Source of the DNA: Clostridia bacterium
Lineage (GTDB): Bacteria > Bacillota > DSM-521 > Neomoorellales > SLTJ01
Length of the DNA stretch: 34,787 bases
Assembly (NCBI GenBank): GCA_024653205.1
Contig: JANLFO010000023.1
Location: 1 to 34,787, forward strand
Direction of reading: 5' to 3'
Part shown: one piece after another, positions 23,631-31,453 of the stretch
Layout: the number at the start of each line of letters is the position of its first letter
Numbering within the stretch: the stretch's first letter is position 1
Notes under the pieces: generated by a model
The model's database searches: none
What the model was told of the DNA's origin: nothing
Seen by the model: the letters and a program-made list of their open reading frames with translations, nothing else
Translations under genes and position numbers: made by a program

Positions 23631-24344
23631 CTATTCGGTTCCTCGCCGCCCGGTGCAGGCGGCAACAAAGGCCCTGAAAAGCCTCAGCTGCCTATCGTCC
23701 CGCTCCCACATCCTCTCCGGGTGCCACTGTACCCCCACCACGAAGCCCCGGTCTACCGCCTCTACCGCCTCCACCACCCCGTCCGCCGCGTGCGCACTTG
23801 CTCTGAAACCCGGGGCCACCCGCCGCAGCGCCTGGTGATGGAAGGTGTTTACCCGCAGTTCTTCGCAACCGTAGATCCGGGCCACCAGACTGCCCGGCAC
23901 GAGCCTCACCTTATGCGTACCGTACCAGTCCGGCGCCTCCTGCTCGTGCTGCAGAGCCCGTGGATATTCCCGGTTCAGGTCCTGATACAGGTCACCGCCG
24001 GCGAATACGTTCAGCACCTGTACCCCCCGACAGATGGCCAGGATCGGCTTGTCGCGTCCCACCACCTGCTCCAGCAATGCCAGCTCAAAACGGTCTCGTT
24101 CCGGGCAGATGGTCCGCGAGCCCCGTGGTTCGGCCCCGAAGTACACCGGGTCCAGGTCCGGCCCGCCGGAAAGCATGAGTCCGTCGATCGCTTCCGCCGC
24201 CCCCGGAGCCAGGACCGGATCGAGAGGAGGGAGCACCACCGGCAGGCCTCCGGCGGCCGCTATTGCCGCCGGGTAACCCCGGTGCAACACCGCCCGGGTA
24301 CGGTCCGGGTCGAACCCGGCGGTTATGCCCACTACCGGCCTCAT
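23631..24344 (-). CDS. Gamma-glutamyl-gamma-aminobutyrate hydrolase-like class I amidotransferase (peptidase C26)
   Basis: 237 residues. The catalytic triad pattern of C26 hydrolases is visible: the nucleophile in ILAICRGVQVLNVFAGGDLY, and His/Glu in VVGVQWHPERMW. Other family motifs: PVVGITAGFDPD at the start, GLMLSGGPDLDPVYFGAEPR and LRVNTFHHQALRRVAPGFRA. Related to PuuD, which removes gamma-glutamyl groups in polyamine breakdown, but no puu genes are nearby, so the substrate is open. ATG at 24344 with a weak site; it follows ndoA by 11 bases. Confidence 0.9.
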   Translation of the reverse strand: MRPVVGITAGFDPDRTRAVLHRGYPAAIAAAGGLPVVLPPLDPVLAPGAAEAIDGLMLSGGPDLDPVYFGAEPRGSRTICPERDRFELALLEQVVGRDKPILAICRGVQVLNVFAGGDLYQDLNREYPRALQHEQEAPDWYGTHKVRLVPGSLVARIYGCEELRVNTFHHQALRRVAPGFRASAHAADGVVEAVEAVDRGFVVGVQWHPERMWERDDRQLRLFRAFVAACTGRRGTE

Positions 24345-24355
24345 GACGCCGCCAC

Positions 24356-24706
24356 CTAGAGCTCCACCAGACCCAGGCTCACCTCGATGGCGTGGTTTAC
24401 CTTAAGCATGGTCTCCTCGTCCAAGAAGGAGACTTTCTGCTTAAGCCGGCTCTTGTCGATGGTCCTTATCTGTTCCAGCAGGATGACCGAATCCCTCTCT
24501 AACCCGCTCCGGTCGGCGGCAATCTCCACGTGAGTGGGGAGCTTGGCTTTGTTTATCTGGGAGGTAATGGCAGCCACAATGGTGGTGGGACTGTACTGGT
24601 TACCGATGTCGTTCTGAATGACAAGCACGGGCCGGGTGCCACCCTGCTCGGAGCCCACTACCGGATTCAGTTGGGCGTAAAATATGTCCCCGCGACGCAC
24701 CAGCAT
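24356..24706 (-). CDS. ndoA: Endoribonuclease toxin NdoA/MazF (PemK family)
   Basis: mRNA interferase toxin of 116 residues. Family motifs: [20 protein letters not shown] at the start, [34 protein letters not shown] and the late [18 protein letters not shown]. It cuts free mRNA and is held in check by the antitoxin encoded just upstream. ATG at 24706 behind AAGGA. The pair downstream of alr is the standard Firmicute arrangement. Confidence 0.96.
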   Translation of the reverse strand: MLVRRGDIFYAQLNPVVGSEQGGTRPVLVIQNDIGNQYSPTTIVAAITSQINKAKLPTHVEIAADRSGLERDSVILLEQIRTIDKSRLKQKVSFLDEETMLKVNHAIEVSLGLVEL

Positions 24707-24725
24707 GTTCGTTCCTTGCGGCCGG

Positions 24726-24998
24726 CTACAGAGAGGCGAAGTCGGCCTCGTAGCGGCCTTGCGCCTCTTCCTCCAACACGTAGTGCTCCTGGGCCAGGGC
24801 CAGGTTCAGGGAGGCCATTTCCTGGTAACCGCGTTTCATCTGCTCGCGCACGCTGCGCTTCTTCCTCTCCGCTATATATACTCTCATGGCCTCGCGAATG
24901 AATTCGCTGCGGTTCCGCCGGTCCACGGCTGCCAGGCCGTCCACTTCCTCCAGAAGGCTTTGCGGCAGGCTGATCATGATACGCCGAACCCCTGGCAC
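24726..24998 (-). CDS. ndoAI: Ribbon-helix-helix antitoxin NdoAI (MazE-type)
   Basis: 90 residues from the GTG at 24998. The N-terminal ribbon-helix-helix DNA-binding part is [20 protein letters not shown] followed by [19 protein letters not shown]; the C-terminal part ([20 protein letters not shown]) should wrap the NdoA toxin. A longer frame to 25145 runs through the promoter and is not used. It starts a two-gene unit with ndoA, 19 bases apart, with its own promoter and a likely autoregulatory operator. Confidence 0.93.
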   Translation of the reverse strand: MPGVRRIMISLPQSLLEEVDGLAAVDRRNRSEFIREAMRVYIAERKKRSVREQMKRGYQEMASLNLALAQEHYVLEEEAQGRYEADFASL

Positions 24999-25041
24999 AA
25001 AAGCACCCCCCGGCCGGGTTAAAGGTAAAAGTCTATACCAG

Positions 25042-25070
25042 ATTATATACGCTGGAGCCAGCATAGGCAA
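25042..25070 (-). promoter_or_regulatory. Sigma-A promoter of ndoAI-ndoA with a palindrome in its spacer
   Basis: Minus strand: TTGCCT (25065-25070), 17 bases, TATAAT (25042-25047). The spacer holds the palindrome GCTGGAGCCAGC (25051-25062), well placed for repression by the antitoxin complex. About 35 bases from the start of transcription to the ndoAI GTG. Confidence 0.75.
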
Positions 25071-25087
25071 GCAAAACCAACACCGAC

Positions 25088-25300
25088 TTATTTGCTTCGT
25101 GCAGTTATTGCGGTTAAGGAGTACGTCTGGCGCGGCAGTTGCCATTGGTGGGGTCCCCGTCCGAACAGATCGTAGACGGCGTTGAGGATGACCCTGGCCG
25201 ACCTACCCAGTTCGAGCTCACTGCGGTACAATGCACGAATTACGTCCTTCCACTTAGTCGCCTCTCGAGGTCCAACTAGTAGGCCTTGATCACCCTTAGT
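25088..25300 (-). pseudogene. Unrecognised coding-like remnant between the PIN gene and ndoAI
   Basis: A 70-codon open frame with protein-like sequence (EATKWKDVIRALYRSELELG, then RSARVILNAVYDLFGRGPHQ) but no start codon near its beginning and no ribosome binding site. It overlaps the end of the PIN gene by 25 bases. It may be the tail of a gene truncated when the PIN module arrived, or chance. I cannot name a family. Confidence 0.35.
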
Positions 25301-25716
25301 TTAGGGTGGGGAACATACTGGAAATCGTCGGGGTTGGTAGTGTAAAGCGGCAGGTCCCTGACTATCGCCGTAGCGGCTATGTAGCAGTCCTCAATGTGGT
25401 GCGTCCGGTATTCCGCCGACATCCGGCTGAGATAGCCGGCAACCGCGGCGATCCGTCGCGTAGTGGCTATGAAGTGGCAAATTCGCGGCAGGTACGTTGT
25501 GATCCGATGCTCTTCCTGAAGCGACTGAGGATATTGCAGCAACTCCTTAAACGTATGGACCGATATGTAGAGATCGATATTAGACCGTAAGGCGCCCTCG
25601 ATGAGTGCTACCGCTATAGCCGATTGAACGGCCTGATGACCCTTCAGGCGGCTCTTGCGCCTGGCGCGGAAGTAATCCACCAACACGCCGGTATCGAGAA
25701 GGATCCGATCATGCAT
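25276..25716 (-). CDS. PIN-domain ribonuclease, VapC-like toxin
   Basis: 146 residues from the ATG at 25716. PIN acidic residues are visible: Asp in ILLDTGVLVDYFRARRKS, Glu in SVHTFKELLQYP, Asp in HHIEDCYIAATAI and Asp in YTTNPDDFQYVP. Such proteins are usually toxins of type II pairs that cut specific tRNA or rRNA. The start overlaps the stop of a 51-residue gene by 8 bases (translational coupling), which is the expected antitoxin. The local GC is clearly lower than in alr on one side, suggesting recent arrival. An in-frame start at 25764 is possible but less likely. Confidence 0.87.
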   Translation of the reverse strand: MHDRILLDTGVLVDYFRARRKSRLKGHQAVQSAIAVALIEGALRSNIDLYISVHTFKELLQYPQSLQEEHRITTYLPRICHFIATTRRIAAVAGYLSRMSAEYRTHHIEDCYIAATAIVRDLPLYTTNPDDFQYVPHPKLRVIKAY

Positions 25717-25864
25717 ACTCCCGGCGGTCGAAGAAAGAAGTGTCCTTGTTTGCCCACATCCCACGAAGCTTCCGGGCCGCCTTTAATCTGTCCCTGGGAG
25801 TCAAGCGCGCAACTACTCGGGTTACTCGCACATAGCCTCTTCTCCTTGCCTTACGGGTTTTCAT
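25709..25864 (-). CDS. Small basic protein, putative antitoxin partner of the PIN toxin
   Basis: 51 residues, too short for most gene callers. It has the strongest ribosome binding site of the area, GAGGAGGAGG, 4 bases before the ATG at 25864. The N-terminus is very basic (MKTRKARRRGYVRVTRVVAR), as in a DNA-binding arm, followed by LTPRDRLKAARKLRGMWANK and an aromatic/acidic tail (DTSFFDRREYA) of the sort that docks in a PIN active site. Its stop codon overlaps the PIN start. Function is inferred from this arrangement; no family recognised. Confidence 0.7.
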   Translation of the reverse strand: MKTRKARRRGYVRVTRVVARLTPRDRLKAARKLRGMWANKDTSFFDRREYA

Positions 25865-25999
25865 TTTCCTCCTCCTCGATGGCCTTGATCAGCCTGGGCC
25901 ATATTAAGCCAGTTGCAATATCGCCTAGACGCCCATGCCGCGGTGCGGCGCCAGCAGAAGAATGAAAATGGCACTGCCCGGCCTATTGCTACATTGAAG

Positions 26000-27133
26000 C
26001 TAGGGCTTGTATAACCGGGGAACCCGGGGGCCTACCTGGCAGAGTACCTCGTAGCTGATGGTGCCCATCTTCTCCGCCAGTTCTTCCACGGGCAAACTAG
26101 TCTCACCCTGGCGGCCGAAAAGCACTGCCTCGTCTCCTTCGGCCGCCTCCGGCACGTCGGTCACGTCCACCAGGATGTGGTCCATGCACACCCGCCCTAC
26201 CACCGGTGCCCGGCGGCCCCGGACCAGGACTTCCGCCCGGTTGGAGAGCAGGCGGCCGTAGCCGTCGGCGTAGCCCACGGGCAGGGTGGCGATGCGGCTG
26301 GGGCGGGAGGTAACAAAGGTGCGGCCGTAGCTCAGGGGGGTGCCTCCGGGCACCTCCTTGAGGAAGACTATGCGCGCCTTGAAGGACATGGCGGGTACCA
26401 GGCGTACCGGAAGCCTGCGGCCGCCTTCTCCGGGGTAGAGGCCGTAAAGGGCCAGTCCGGGTCTGACCAGGTCGAGGTGGGTCTGGGGGAAAAGCAGGGT
26501 GGCAGCACTGTTGGCGGCGTGCCGAAAGGCAAAACGCAGGCCCCCCTTCTCCAGTTCCCTCAACACCTCGCGGAAACGCCCATGCTGCTCCAGCGTGAAG
26601 GAGGGGTCCGGCTCATCCGCGCAGGCAAAGTGGGTGAAGATGCCCTCGGGCTCCAACTCCGGGTGACCCAGGGCCTCGATGATCTCCTGCACCCCGCGGT
26701 TCTCCCAGGAGAAACCCAGGCGCCCCATACCGGTATCCACCTTGACGTGTACCTTGACCCGCCGGCCCGCCTCTCTGGCCGCCCGCACCAGATCGGGCAC
26801 CTGCCGGGGACTGTAGAGGGTAAGGCTTACCTCCCGGCGGATGGCCTCGGCCATCACCCGCGGCGGGGTGTGGCCCAAGACCAGTACCGGCAAATTCAAA
26901 CCCAGTTCTCTCAGCCGGAAAGCTTCTTCCGGCACGGCCACCGCCAGCCATTCGGCCCCGGCTGCGGCCACGGTACGGGCCACCTCGTCCAGACCGTGGC
27001 CGTAGGCGTTGGCCTTCACCACGGCCATTATTTTGACCGCCGGTCCGATCAGCCGGCGGATCTCGCCCAGATTATGGACTATGGTCTTCAGGTCCACTTC
27101 CGCCCATACCGGGCGGAAGGAAGCATCGGGCAT
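26000..27133 (-). CDS. alr: Alanine racemase
   Basis: PLP enzyme making D-alanine for peptidoglycan. 377 residues. The PLP lysine lies in IMAVVKANAYGHGLDEVART; other motifs are VHVKVDTGMGRLGF, GIFTHFACADEPD, LVRPGLALYGLYPG and the second catalytic region LPVGYADGYGRLLSNRAEVL, with VGRVCMDHILVDVTD. AAGGAG precedes the ATG at 27133, which abuts the nnr stop codon. In Bacillus the same gene is followed by ndoAI-ndoA; here the PIN pair lies between. Confidence 0.97.
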   Translation of the reverse strand: MPDASFRPVWAEVDLKTIVHNLGEIRRLIGPAVKIMAVVKANAYGHGLDEVARTVAAAGAEWLAVAVPEEAFRLRELGLNLPVLVLGHTPPRVMAEAIRREVSLTLYSPRQVPDLVRAAREAGRRVKVHVKVDTGMGRLGFSWENRGVQEIIEALGHPELEPEGIFTHFACADEPDPSFTLEQHGRFREVLRELEKGGLRFAFRHAANSAATLLFPQTHLDLVRPGLALYGLYPGEGGRRLPVRLVPAMSFKARIVFLKEVPGGTPLSYGRTFVTSRPSRIATLPVGYADGYGRLLSNRAEVLVRGRRAPVVGRVCMDHILVDVTDVPEAAEGDEAVLFGRQGETSLPVEELAEKMGTISYEVLCQVGPRVPRLYKP

Positions 27134-28690
27134 CTAGTCTACTCCTTCCGTTTGCTTGAGCACCCGCGGCAGGTAGGCCAGAAGGTCGCCGGCGGTAAGA
27201 GCCCGCTGGCCCCGTTCGGCGAGCGCGGCGTCGCCGGCGGCGCCGTGAAGGTGGGCGGCCGCGGCCGCCGCCTCTTCGGCCGGCATCCCCTGGGCCAGAA
27301 AACCGGAAATGATGCCGGTAAGTACGTCCCCGCTGCCACCGGTGGCCATGCCGGGGTTACCCGTGGCTATGAGGTAGGTGGCTCCGGAGGGCGAGGCCAC
27401 CACCGTACGGGCCCCCTTGAGCACCACCGTTACCCCCCAGTCGCGGGCCGCCCGCTCGGCGGTGCCGATACGGTCTTCCTGGACCCGGGCGGAACTGGTT
27501 TCCAGCAGCCGGGCCATTTCGCCCGGATGCGGGGTCAGTACCGCCGGCACCCGGACTTCGCGCAGCACGCCCAGGTGGCCGGCCAGGGCGTTGAGCCCGT
27601 CGGCATCCAGCACCAGGGGGCAGCGCAGGCGGGGGAGGAGCTGGCGGACCAGGCTCTGCGTGCCCGGGTGCCTGCCCAGGCCCGGACCGAGGGCCACGGC
27701 CTGGCAGCGCCGGGAGAACTCTTCTACGGCGGCCAGGGCCTCGGAACCCTGCAGTACCTCGCCCCCGGGTAAGGGCAGGGTCATGACCTCCAGCGTTTTC
27801 TCTTCCAGCACGGAATGGAGGGCGGCCGGAACCGCCGCCGTGACCAGGCCCGCCCCGCTGCGCAGCGCCCCCTCGGCGGCCATTACCACCGCCCCGGTCA
27901 GGCCGGGAGAGCCTCCCACCACCAGCACGTGGCCGTAGTCGCCCTTGTGGCTCCAGGGTCGGCGGGGCCGCAGTCTTTCCCGCACCCACTCCTCGGTGAC
28001 CAGTTCCCGGTTCAGCGGCTGGGCACCTACCAGAGCCTGCGGAATGCCTATGTCCGCCACCACCACCCGACCCACGTGCGCCGCTCCCGGATACAGGTAA
28101 AGACCCAGCTTGGGCAGGGCAAAGGTCACGGTATAGGTGGCGGAAACGCAGGGCCCGTTTACCCGCCCGGTGTCCGCCTCCAGGCCCGAAGGCAGGTCCA
28201 CGGCCGCCACCGGCACCCGCGACTGGGACAGCATCTCGATAACCCTGGCCGCCAGGCCCGAGGCCGCGCCCCTAAAGCCGGTTCCGTAGATGGCGTCTAC
28301 AGCCAGCTCGGCGTAAAGGAGCGACACGTCCACCCTCTGCAGATCCTTGTCCTCCAGCAGCGGGAAGAGCTTCCCCCCCATCTTCTGATAGATGGCCAGG
28401 TTTACCGCTGCGTCGCCCCGCACCTCCTCCGGCCGGGCCAGGAGGAAAACCTTCACCTCGGCTCCGGCATTGAGCAGGTGGCGCCCCACCACCAGCCCGT
28501 CCCCGCCGTTATTGCCCTTTCCGGCGAAGATCAGAACCCGTCTTCCCCGCAGATGCTCGGAGAAATGGCGGCGGATCACCTCCAGCACCCGCAGGCCGGC
28601 GTTTTCCATCAGGAGCAGGGTGGGTATCCCGTACTCGCTGCTGCTGAGCCGGTCCAATCGACCCATTTCCTCGGCCGTTACCAGTTTCAC
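27134..28690 (-). CDS. nnr: Bifunctional NAD(P)HX epimerase/dehydratase (NnrE-NnrD)
   Basis: Repairs damaged, hydrated NAD(P)H. 518 residues from the GTG at 28690 (VKLVTAEEMGRLDRLSSSEY), behind AGGGGG. The N-terminal half is the YjeF_N epimerase (VLIFAGKGNNGGDGLVVGRH, AIYGTGFRG, DLPSGLEADTG); the C-terminal half is the ADP/ATP-dependent dehydratase (HKGDYGHVLVVGGSPGLTGA, LGPGLGRH, LVLDADGLNAL, LTPHPGEMARLL and ATGGSGDVLTGIISGFLAQG). Lies between acpS and alr, as in many Firmicutes. Confidence 0.97.
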   Translation of the reverse strand: MKLVTAEEMGRLDRLSSSEYGIPTLLLMENAGLRVLEVIRRHFSEHLRGRRVLIFAGKGNNGGDGLVVGRHLLNAGAEVKVFLLARPEEVRGDAAVNLAIYQKMGGKLFPLLEDKDLQRVDVSLLYAELAVDAIYGTGFRGAASGLAARVIEMLSQSRVPVAAVDLPSGLEADTGRVNGPCVSATYTVTFALPKLGLYLYPGAAHVGRVVVADIGIPQALVGAQPLNRELVTEEWVRERLRPRRPWSHKGDYGHVLVVGGSPGLTGAVVMAAEGALRSGAGLVTAAVPAALHSVLEEKTLEVMTLPLPGGEVLQGSEALAAVEEFSRRCQAVALGPGLGRHPGTQSLVRQLLPRLRCPLVLDADGLNALAGHLGVLREVRVPAVLTPHPGEMARLLETSSARVQEDRIGTAERAARDWGVTVVLKGARTVVASPSGATYLIATGNPGMATGGSGDVLTGIISGFLAQGMPAEEAAAAAAHLHGAAGDAALAERGQRALTAGDLLAYLPRVLKQTEGVD

Positions 28691-28694
28691 GCTC

Positions 28695-29078
28695 TTACCC
28701 CCTCTCGGCCACCACCACGGCCAGGGCGTAGTCGCGGCCGTGGCTGAGCGACAGGTGCCAGGATGCGACGCCGAGTTCGGCCGCCCGCCGGCGCGCCGCA
28801 CCTTCCAGCCGCAGGATGGGCCTGCCCGCCGCATCGGTCCTGACCTCGATGTCCGACCAGCGACACGAGCCTAAACCTACGCCCAGGGCCTTGAGCACCG
28901 CCTCCTTGGCCGCCAGGCGCGCCGCCAGCGAGGCCGCCGGCCGGCCCCGGGCCAGGCAGTACTCCTGCTCGGCCGCAGTGAAAAGCCGGCGGAGAAAGCG
29001 GGCGCCGTACCGTCGCCAGGCCCGCTCCACGCGCTCGATCTCCACCAGGTCCACGCCCACGCCGCCTACCGGGGACAC
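28695..29078 (-). CDS. acpS: Holo-[acyl-carrier-protein] synthase AcpS
   Basis: Attaches 4'-phosphopantetheine from CoA to acyl carrier protein. 127 residues from the GTG at 29078, behind GGAGG at 7 bases; the longer frame to 29222 enters glmS and is not used. Motifs: VGVDLVEIERV at the start (metal-binding Asp), FTAAEQEYCLARG, and LAARLAAKEAVLKALG (Glu/Lys) with SWHLSLSHGRDYALAVVVAE at the end. Confidence 0.96.
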   Translation of the reverse strand: MSPVGGVGVDLVEIERVERAWRRYGARFLRRLFTAAEQEYCLARGRPAASLAARLAAKEAVLKALGVGLGSCRWSDIEVRTDAAGRPILRLEGAARRRAAELGVASWHLSLSHGRDYALAVVVAERG

Positions 29079-29092
29079 CGTTCTCCCTCCGG

Positions 29093-30925
29093 CTACTCCA
29101 CGGTAACGCTCTTGGCCAGGTTCCGGGGCTGGTCCACATCGCAGCCCCTGGCCACGGCGGCGTGGTAGGCCAGAAGCTGCAGGGGCACCACCGCCACCGC
29201 CGGTGCCAGCCAGCCCGGACATTCGGGCAGGGCCAAGACCGCGTCCGCCACTTCGGACCAGACTCCGCGGTCCGAACCGGGAGCCAGGGCCACCAGGTAG
29301 CCGCCCCGGGCCTTGACCTCCTTGGCGTTGCTTATGATCTTGTCCCGCAGCTCCGACTGCGTGGCCACCGCCACCACCGGCACTCCCTGCTCGATGAGTG
29401 CCAGAGGACCGTGCTTTAGTTCACCGGCAGCATAGGCTTCGGCGTGAAGGTAGGAAATCTCCTTCAGCTTGAGTGCTCCTTCCATGGCTACCGGATAGTC
29501 AAGCCCCCGGCCGATGAAAAAACAATTAGGGTGAAGGCCGAAGGCCGGGACCAACTCCTGCACCCGGCCGGACAGTTCCAGCACCTCTTCTATGCGGGCG
29601 GGCAAACCGTCCAACAGGCCCACCCGTTCCCCGTCGTCGGTCCGGTCCGGACGGCGGACCCGGCGGAGGTAAAGAGCCAGCAAGGTAAGCACCAGCAGCT
29701 GCGTTACGAAGGCCTTGGTGGAGGCCACGGCGATTTCCGGACCCGCGCGGGTATAGAGCACCGCCTCGGCCTCCCGGGCGATGGAACTGCCCACTACGTT
29801 CACCACGCCCAGAGTAAATGCACCCCGCCTGCGGGCTTCCCTCAGGGCCGCCAAAGTATCGGCCGTTTCACCCGACTGGCTCACCAACACCACCAGGGTC
29901 CGGGGCCCGATTAGGGGGTTACGGTAACGAAACTCCGAGGCCAGTTCGGCCTGTGCCGGCAGCCCGGCCAGGGCCTCGATCAGCCTCTGGCCCACCAGGC
30001 CGGCGTGGTAGGCGGTGCCGCAGGCCACTATGACCGCCTTATCCACTTCCGACAGCCGCCCGGAGTAGGAGCCCAGTTCCGGGAGCAGAACCTGCCCGGC
30101 CTGGTGGTCGAGCCGGCCTCGCAGAGCGTCCCGGGCCGCCTGCGGCTGCTCGTGGATCTCCTTCAGCATGAAGTGGGGGTAGCCGCCCTTTTCCGCCGCC
30201 TGAGGTTCCCAGTTTACGAAGAAGACCTCCTTTTCTGCCGGACGTCCCCGCAAGTCCAGCACCCGCACCTCGTCCCGGTGCAGGTCTGCCGCTTCGTAGT
30301 CGGAAAGCACCAGCGTCCGCCGGGTATGGGGGAGGAGGGCGGGAATGTCCGAGGCCAGGAAGTTCTCGCCGTCGCCCAACCCCACCACCAGGGGGCTGTC
30401 CTTGCGCAGGGCGACAATCCGGCCCGGTTCGGCCTGGCAGATTACCGCCAAGGCATACGACCCCTCCAGCCGTCCTGCCGCCTCCAGCACCGCTTCCAGC
30501 AGGTCGCCCTGATAATAATGCTCCACCAGGTGGGGAAGGACTTCGGTATCGGTATCGGAAACCAGGCGGTGACCTTCGGCGGCAAGCCACCGGCGCAGTT
30601 CACCGTAATTCTCGATGATGCCGTTATGCACCACCGCCACGCGCTGCCCGCAGTCGGTATGCGGATGGGCGTTGCAGTCCGTGGGCTCGCCGTGCGTGGC
30701 CCACCGGGTGTGTCCGATCCCCAGGCTTCCGCTCAGCCGGGGTAGCTGCTGCAGCGTCCGTCCCAAGCGTTCCAGCTTGCCCGCCGACTTTACCACCTTG
30801 ATGCCCTGGCCGTCAAGAACCGCCAGGCCTGCCGAATCGTATCCTCGGTATTCCAGGCGGCGCAGGCCGTCCAGCAAGATAGAAACCGCGTCCTGCCCGC
30901 CGACGTATCCCACAATACCGCACAT
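29093..30925 (-). CDS. glmS: Glutamine-fructose-6-phosphate aminotransferase GlmS
   Basis: Makes glucosamine-6-phosphate, the first step to UDP-GlcNAc. 610 residues from the ATG at 30925, behind AAGGAGG. The N-terminal glutaminase starts with the catalytic Cys (MCGIVGYVGGQDAV) and shows LEYRGYDSAGLAVL and GHTRWATHGEPTDCNAHPHT. The C-terminal part holds two SIS domains (IVACGTAYHAGLVGQRLIE, LVSQSGETADTLAALREARR, ICFFIGRG-like CFFIGRGLDYPVAMEGALKL) and ends in PRNLAKSVTVE, the normal GlmS tail. A ribozyme lies in its leader. Confidence 0.97.
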   Translation of the reverse strand: MCGIVGYVGGQDAVSILLDGLRRLEYRGYDSAGLAVLDGQGIKVVKSAGKLERLGRTLQQLPRLSGSLGIGHTRWATHGEPTDCNAHPHTDCGQRVAVVHNGIIENYGELRRWLAAEGHRLVSDTDTEVLPHLVEHYYQGDLLEAVLEAAGRLEGSYALAVICQAEPGRIVALRKDSPLVVGLGDGENFLASDIPALLPHTRRTLVLSDYEAADLHRDEVRVLDLRGRPAEKEVFFVNWEPQAAEKGGYPHFMLKEIHEQPQAARDALRGRLDHQAGQVLLPELGSYSGRLSEVDKAVIVACGTAYHAGLVGQRLIEALAGLPAQAELASEFRYRNPLIGPRTLVVLVSQSGETADTLAALREARRRGAFTLGVVNVVGSSIAREAEAVLYTRAGPEIAVASTKAFVTQLLVLTLLALYLRRVRRPDRTDDGERVGLLDGLPARIEEVLELSGRVQELVPAFGLHPNCFFIGRGLDYPVAMEGALKLKEISYLHAEAYAAGELKHGPLALIEQGVPVVAVATQSELRDKIISNAKEVKARGGYLVALAPGSDRGVWSEVADAVLALPECPGWLAPAVAVVPLQLLAYHAAVARGCDVDQPRNLAKSVTVE

Positions 30926-31033
30926 CGCCGGGTAATCCTCCTTCCTGTCCGCCCAAAGGGAGTCCTCGCCCTCGCCTTCGGGATTGCTTCTCCCCAGATC
31001 TCTCCAGAGCGTATCGGGATTCCCGGCCTCACC

Positions 31034-31160
31034 TGGTGCCCTTTGTTCCCCGATTGCTCGGGGGTTTTGTAGCACCGCTTACGGCCGTGAGCGGCCGAGG
31101 GGCATCCGCCGAATACTTCGATTAACCCCTTCCTCGTCAACCCGGGTCGGTTCCTGAGTT
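31034..31160 (-). ncRNA. glmS ribozyme (GlcN6P riboswitch)
   Basis: The leader of glmS, about 110 bases before the ATG, holds the conserved core in order on the minus strand: GGTTGACGAGG (to 31132), GGGGTTAATCGA, TTCGGCGGATGCCCC (31099-31114 region), a CGGCCG-CTCA-CGGCCG hairpin with GTAAG, the CCCCGA-GCAA-TCGGGG hairpin and AACAAAGGG, with GGTGC/GCACC closing the 3' domain. This is the self-cleaving ribozyme that lowers glmS expression when GlcN6P is high. The 5' strand, where cleavage normally falls before GCGCC, is not recognisable: the sequence before the core reads AACTCAGGAACCGACCCGGG. The 5' limit is thus approximate. Confidence 0.85.
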
Positions 31161-31207
31161 GTCCCCAGTTTCCGCCGACAGTCCTGGTTTCCCCGAGTAC
31201 CTAAAGC

Positions 31208-31358
31208 CTCGCCGGGCACCGAACTCGGCGAGAGCAAGGGTGGAGGCGGGCCGAAGGCCACGGATGGCCGAAGCCGCGCCGGCGCCACGGATGGCGCCTA
31301 AGCGGGGAGCCCGTCGGAGCCCGAAGCTCGAGCCCTAGTTCGGTCGGCGAAGCGACCG
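31208..31358. repeat. Run of hairpins between glmS and the ribosomal operon
   Basis: About 150 GC-rich bases without a gene hold several consecutive stem-loops: CTCGCCG/CGGCGAG (31208-31214 with 31226-31232), GGCC-ACGGAT-GGCC (31256-31269), GGCGCC-ACGGAT-GGCGCC (31281-31298) and CGGTCG-GCGAAG-CGACCG (31341-31358). Two of them share the loop ACGGAT but have different stems. This looks like an interspersed repeat element or a structured RNA; orientation and role are unknown. Confidence 0.5.
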
Positions 31359-31424
31359 GTACGAGGGGAAACAGGACTGCCGGCGAGGAAAAGGTGGGAT
31401 CCGGCGCGGGAACGGAGCCTGCGG

Positions 31425-31453
31425 TTGACAGCGTTGGGCCGAGGTGATAACAT
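31425..31453 (+). promoter_or_regulatory. Sigma-A promoter of the L7Ae-rpsL-rpsG-fusA-tuf operon
   Basis: TTGACA (31425-31430), 17 bases, TAACAT (31448-31453). A perfect -35 and the right spacing, about 30 bases before the first start codon. It implies that this ribosomal operon starts here and is not read through from rpoBC. Confidence 0.8.

Noticed and set aside
27989-28834. An nnr protein extended upstream to 28834
   Set aside because: The extra 48 codons overlap acpS out of frame and lack a ribosome binding site; the GTG at 28690 has one and matches the family start.
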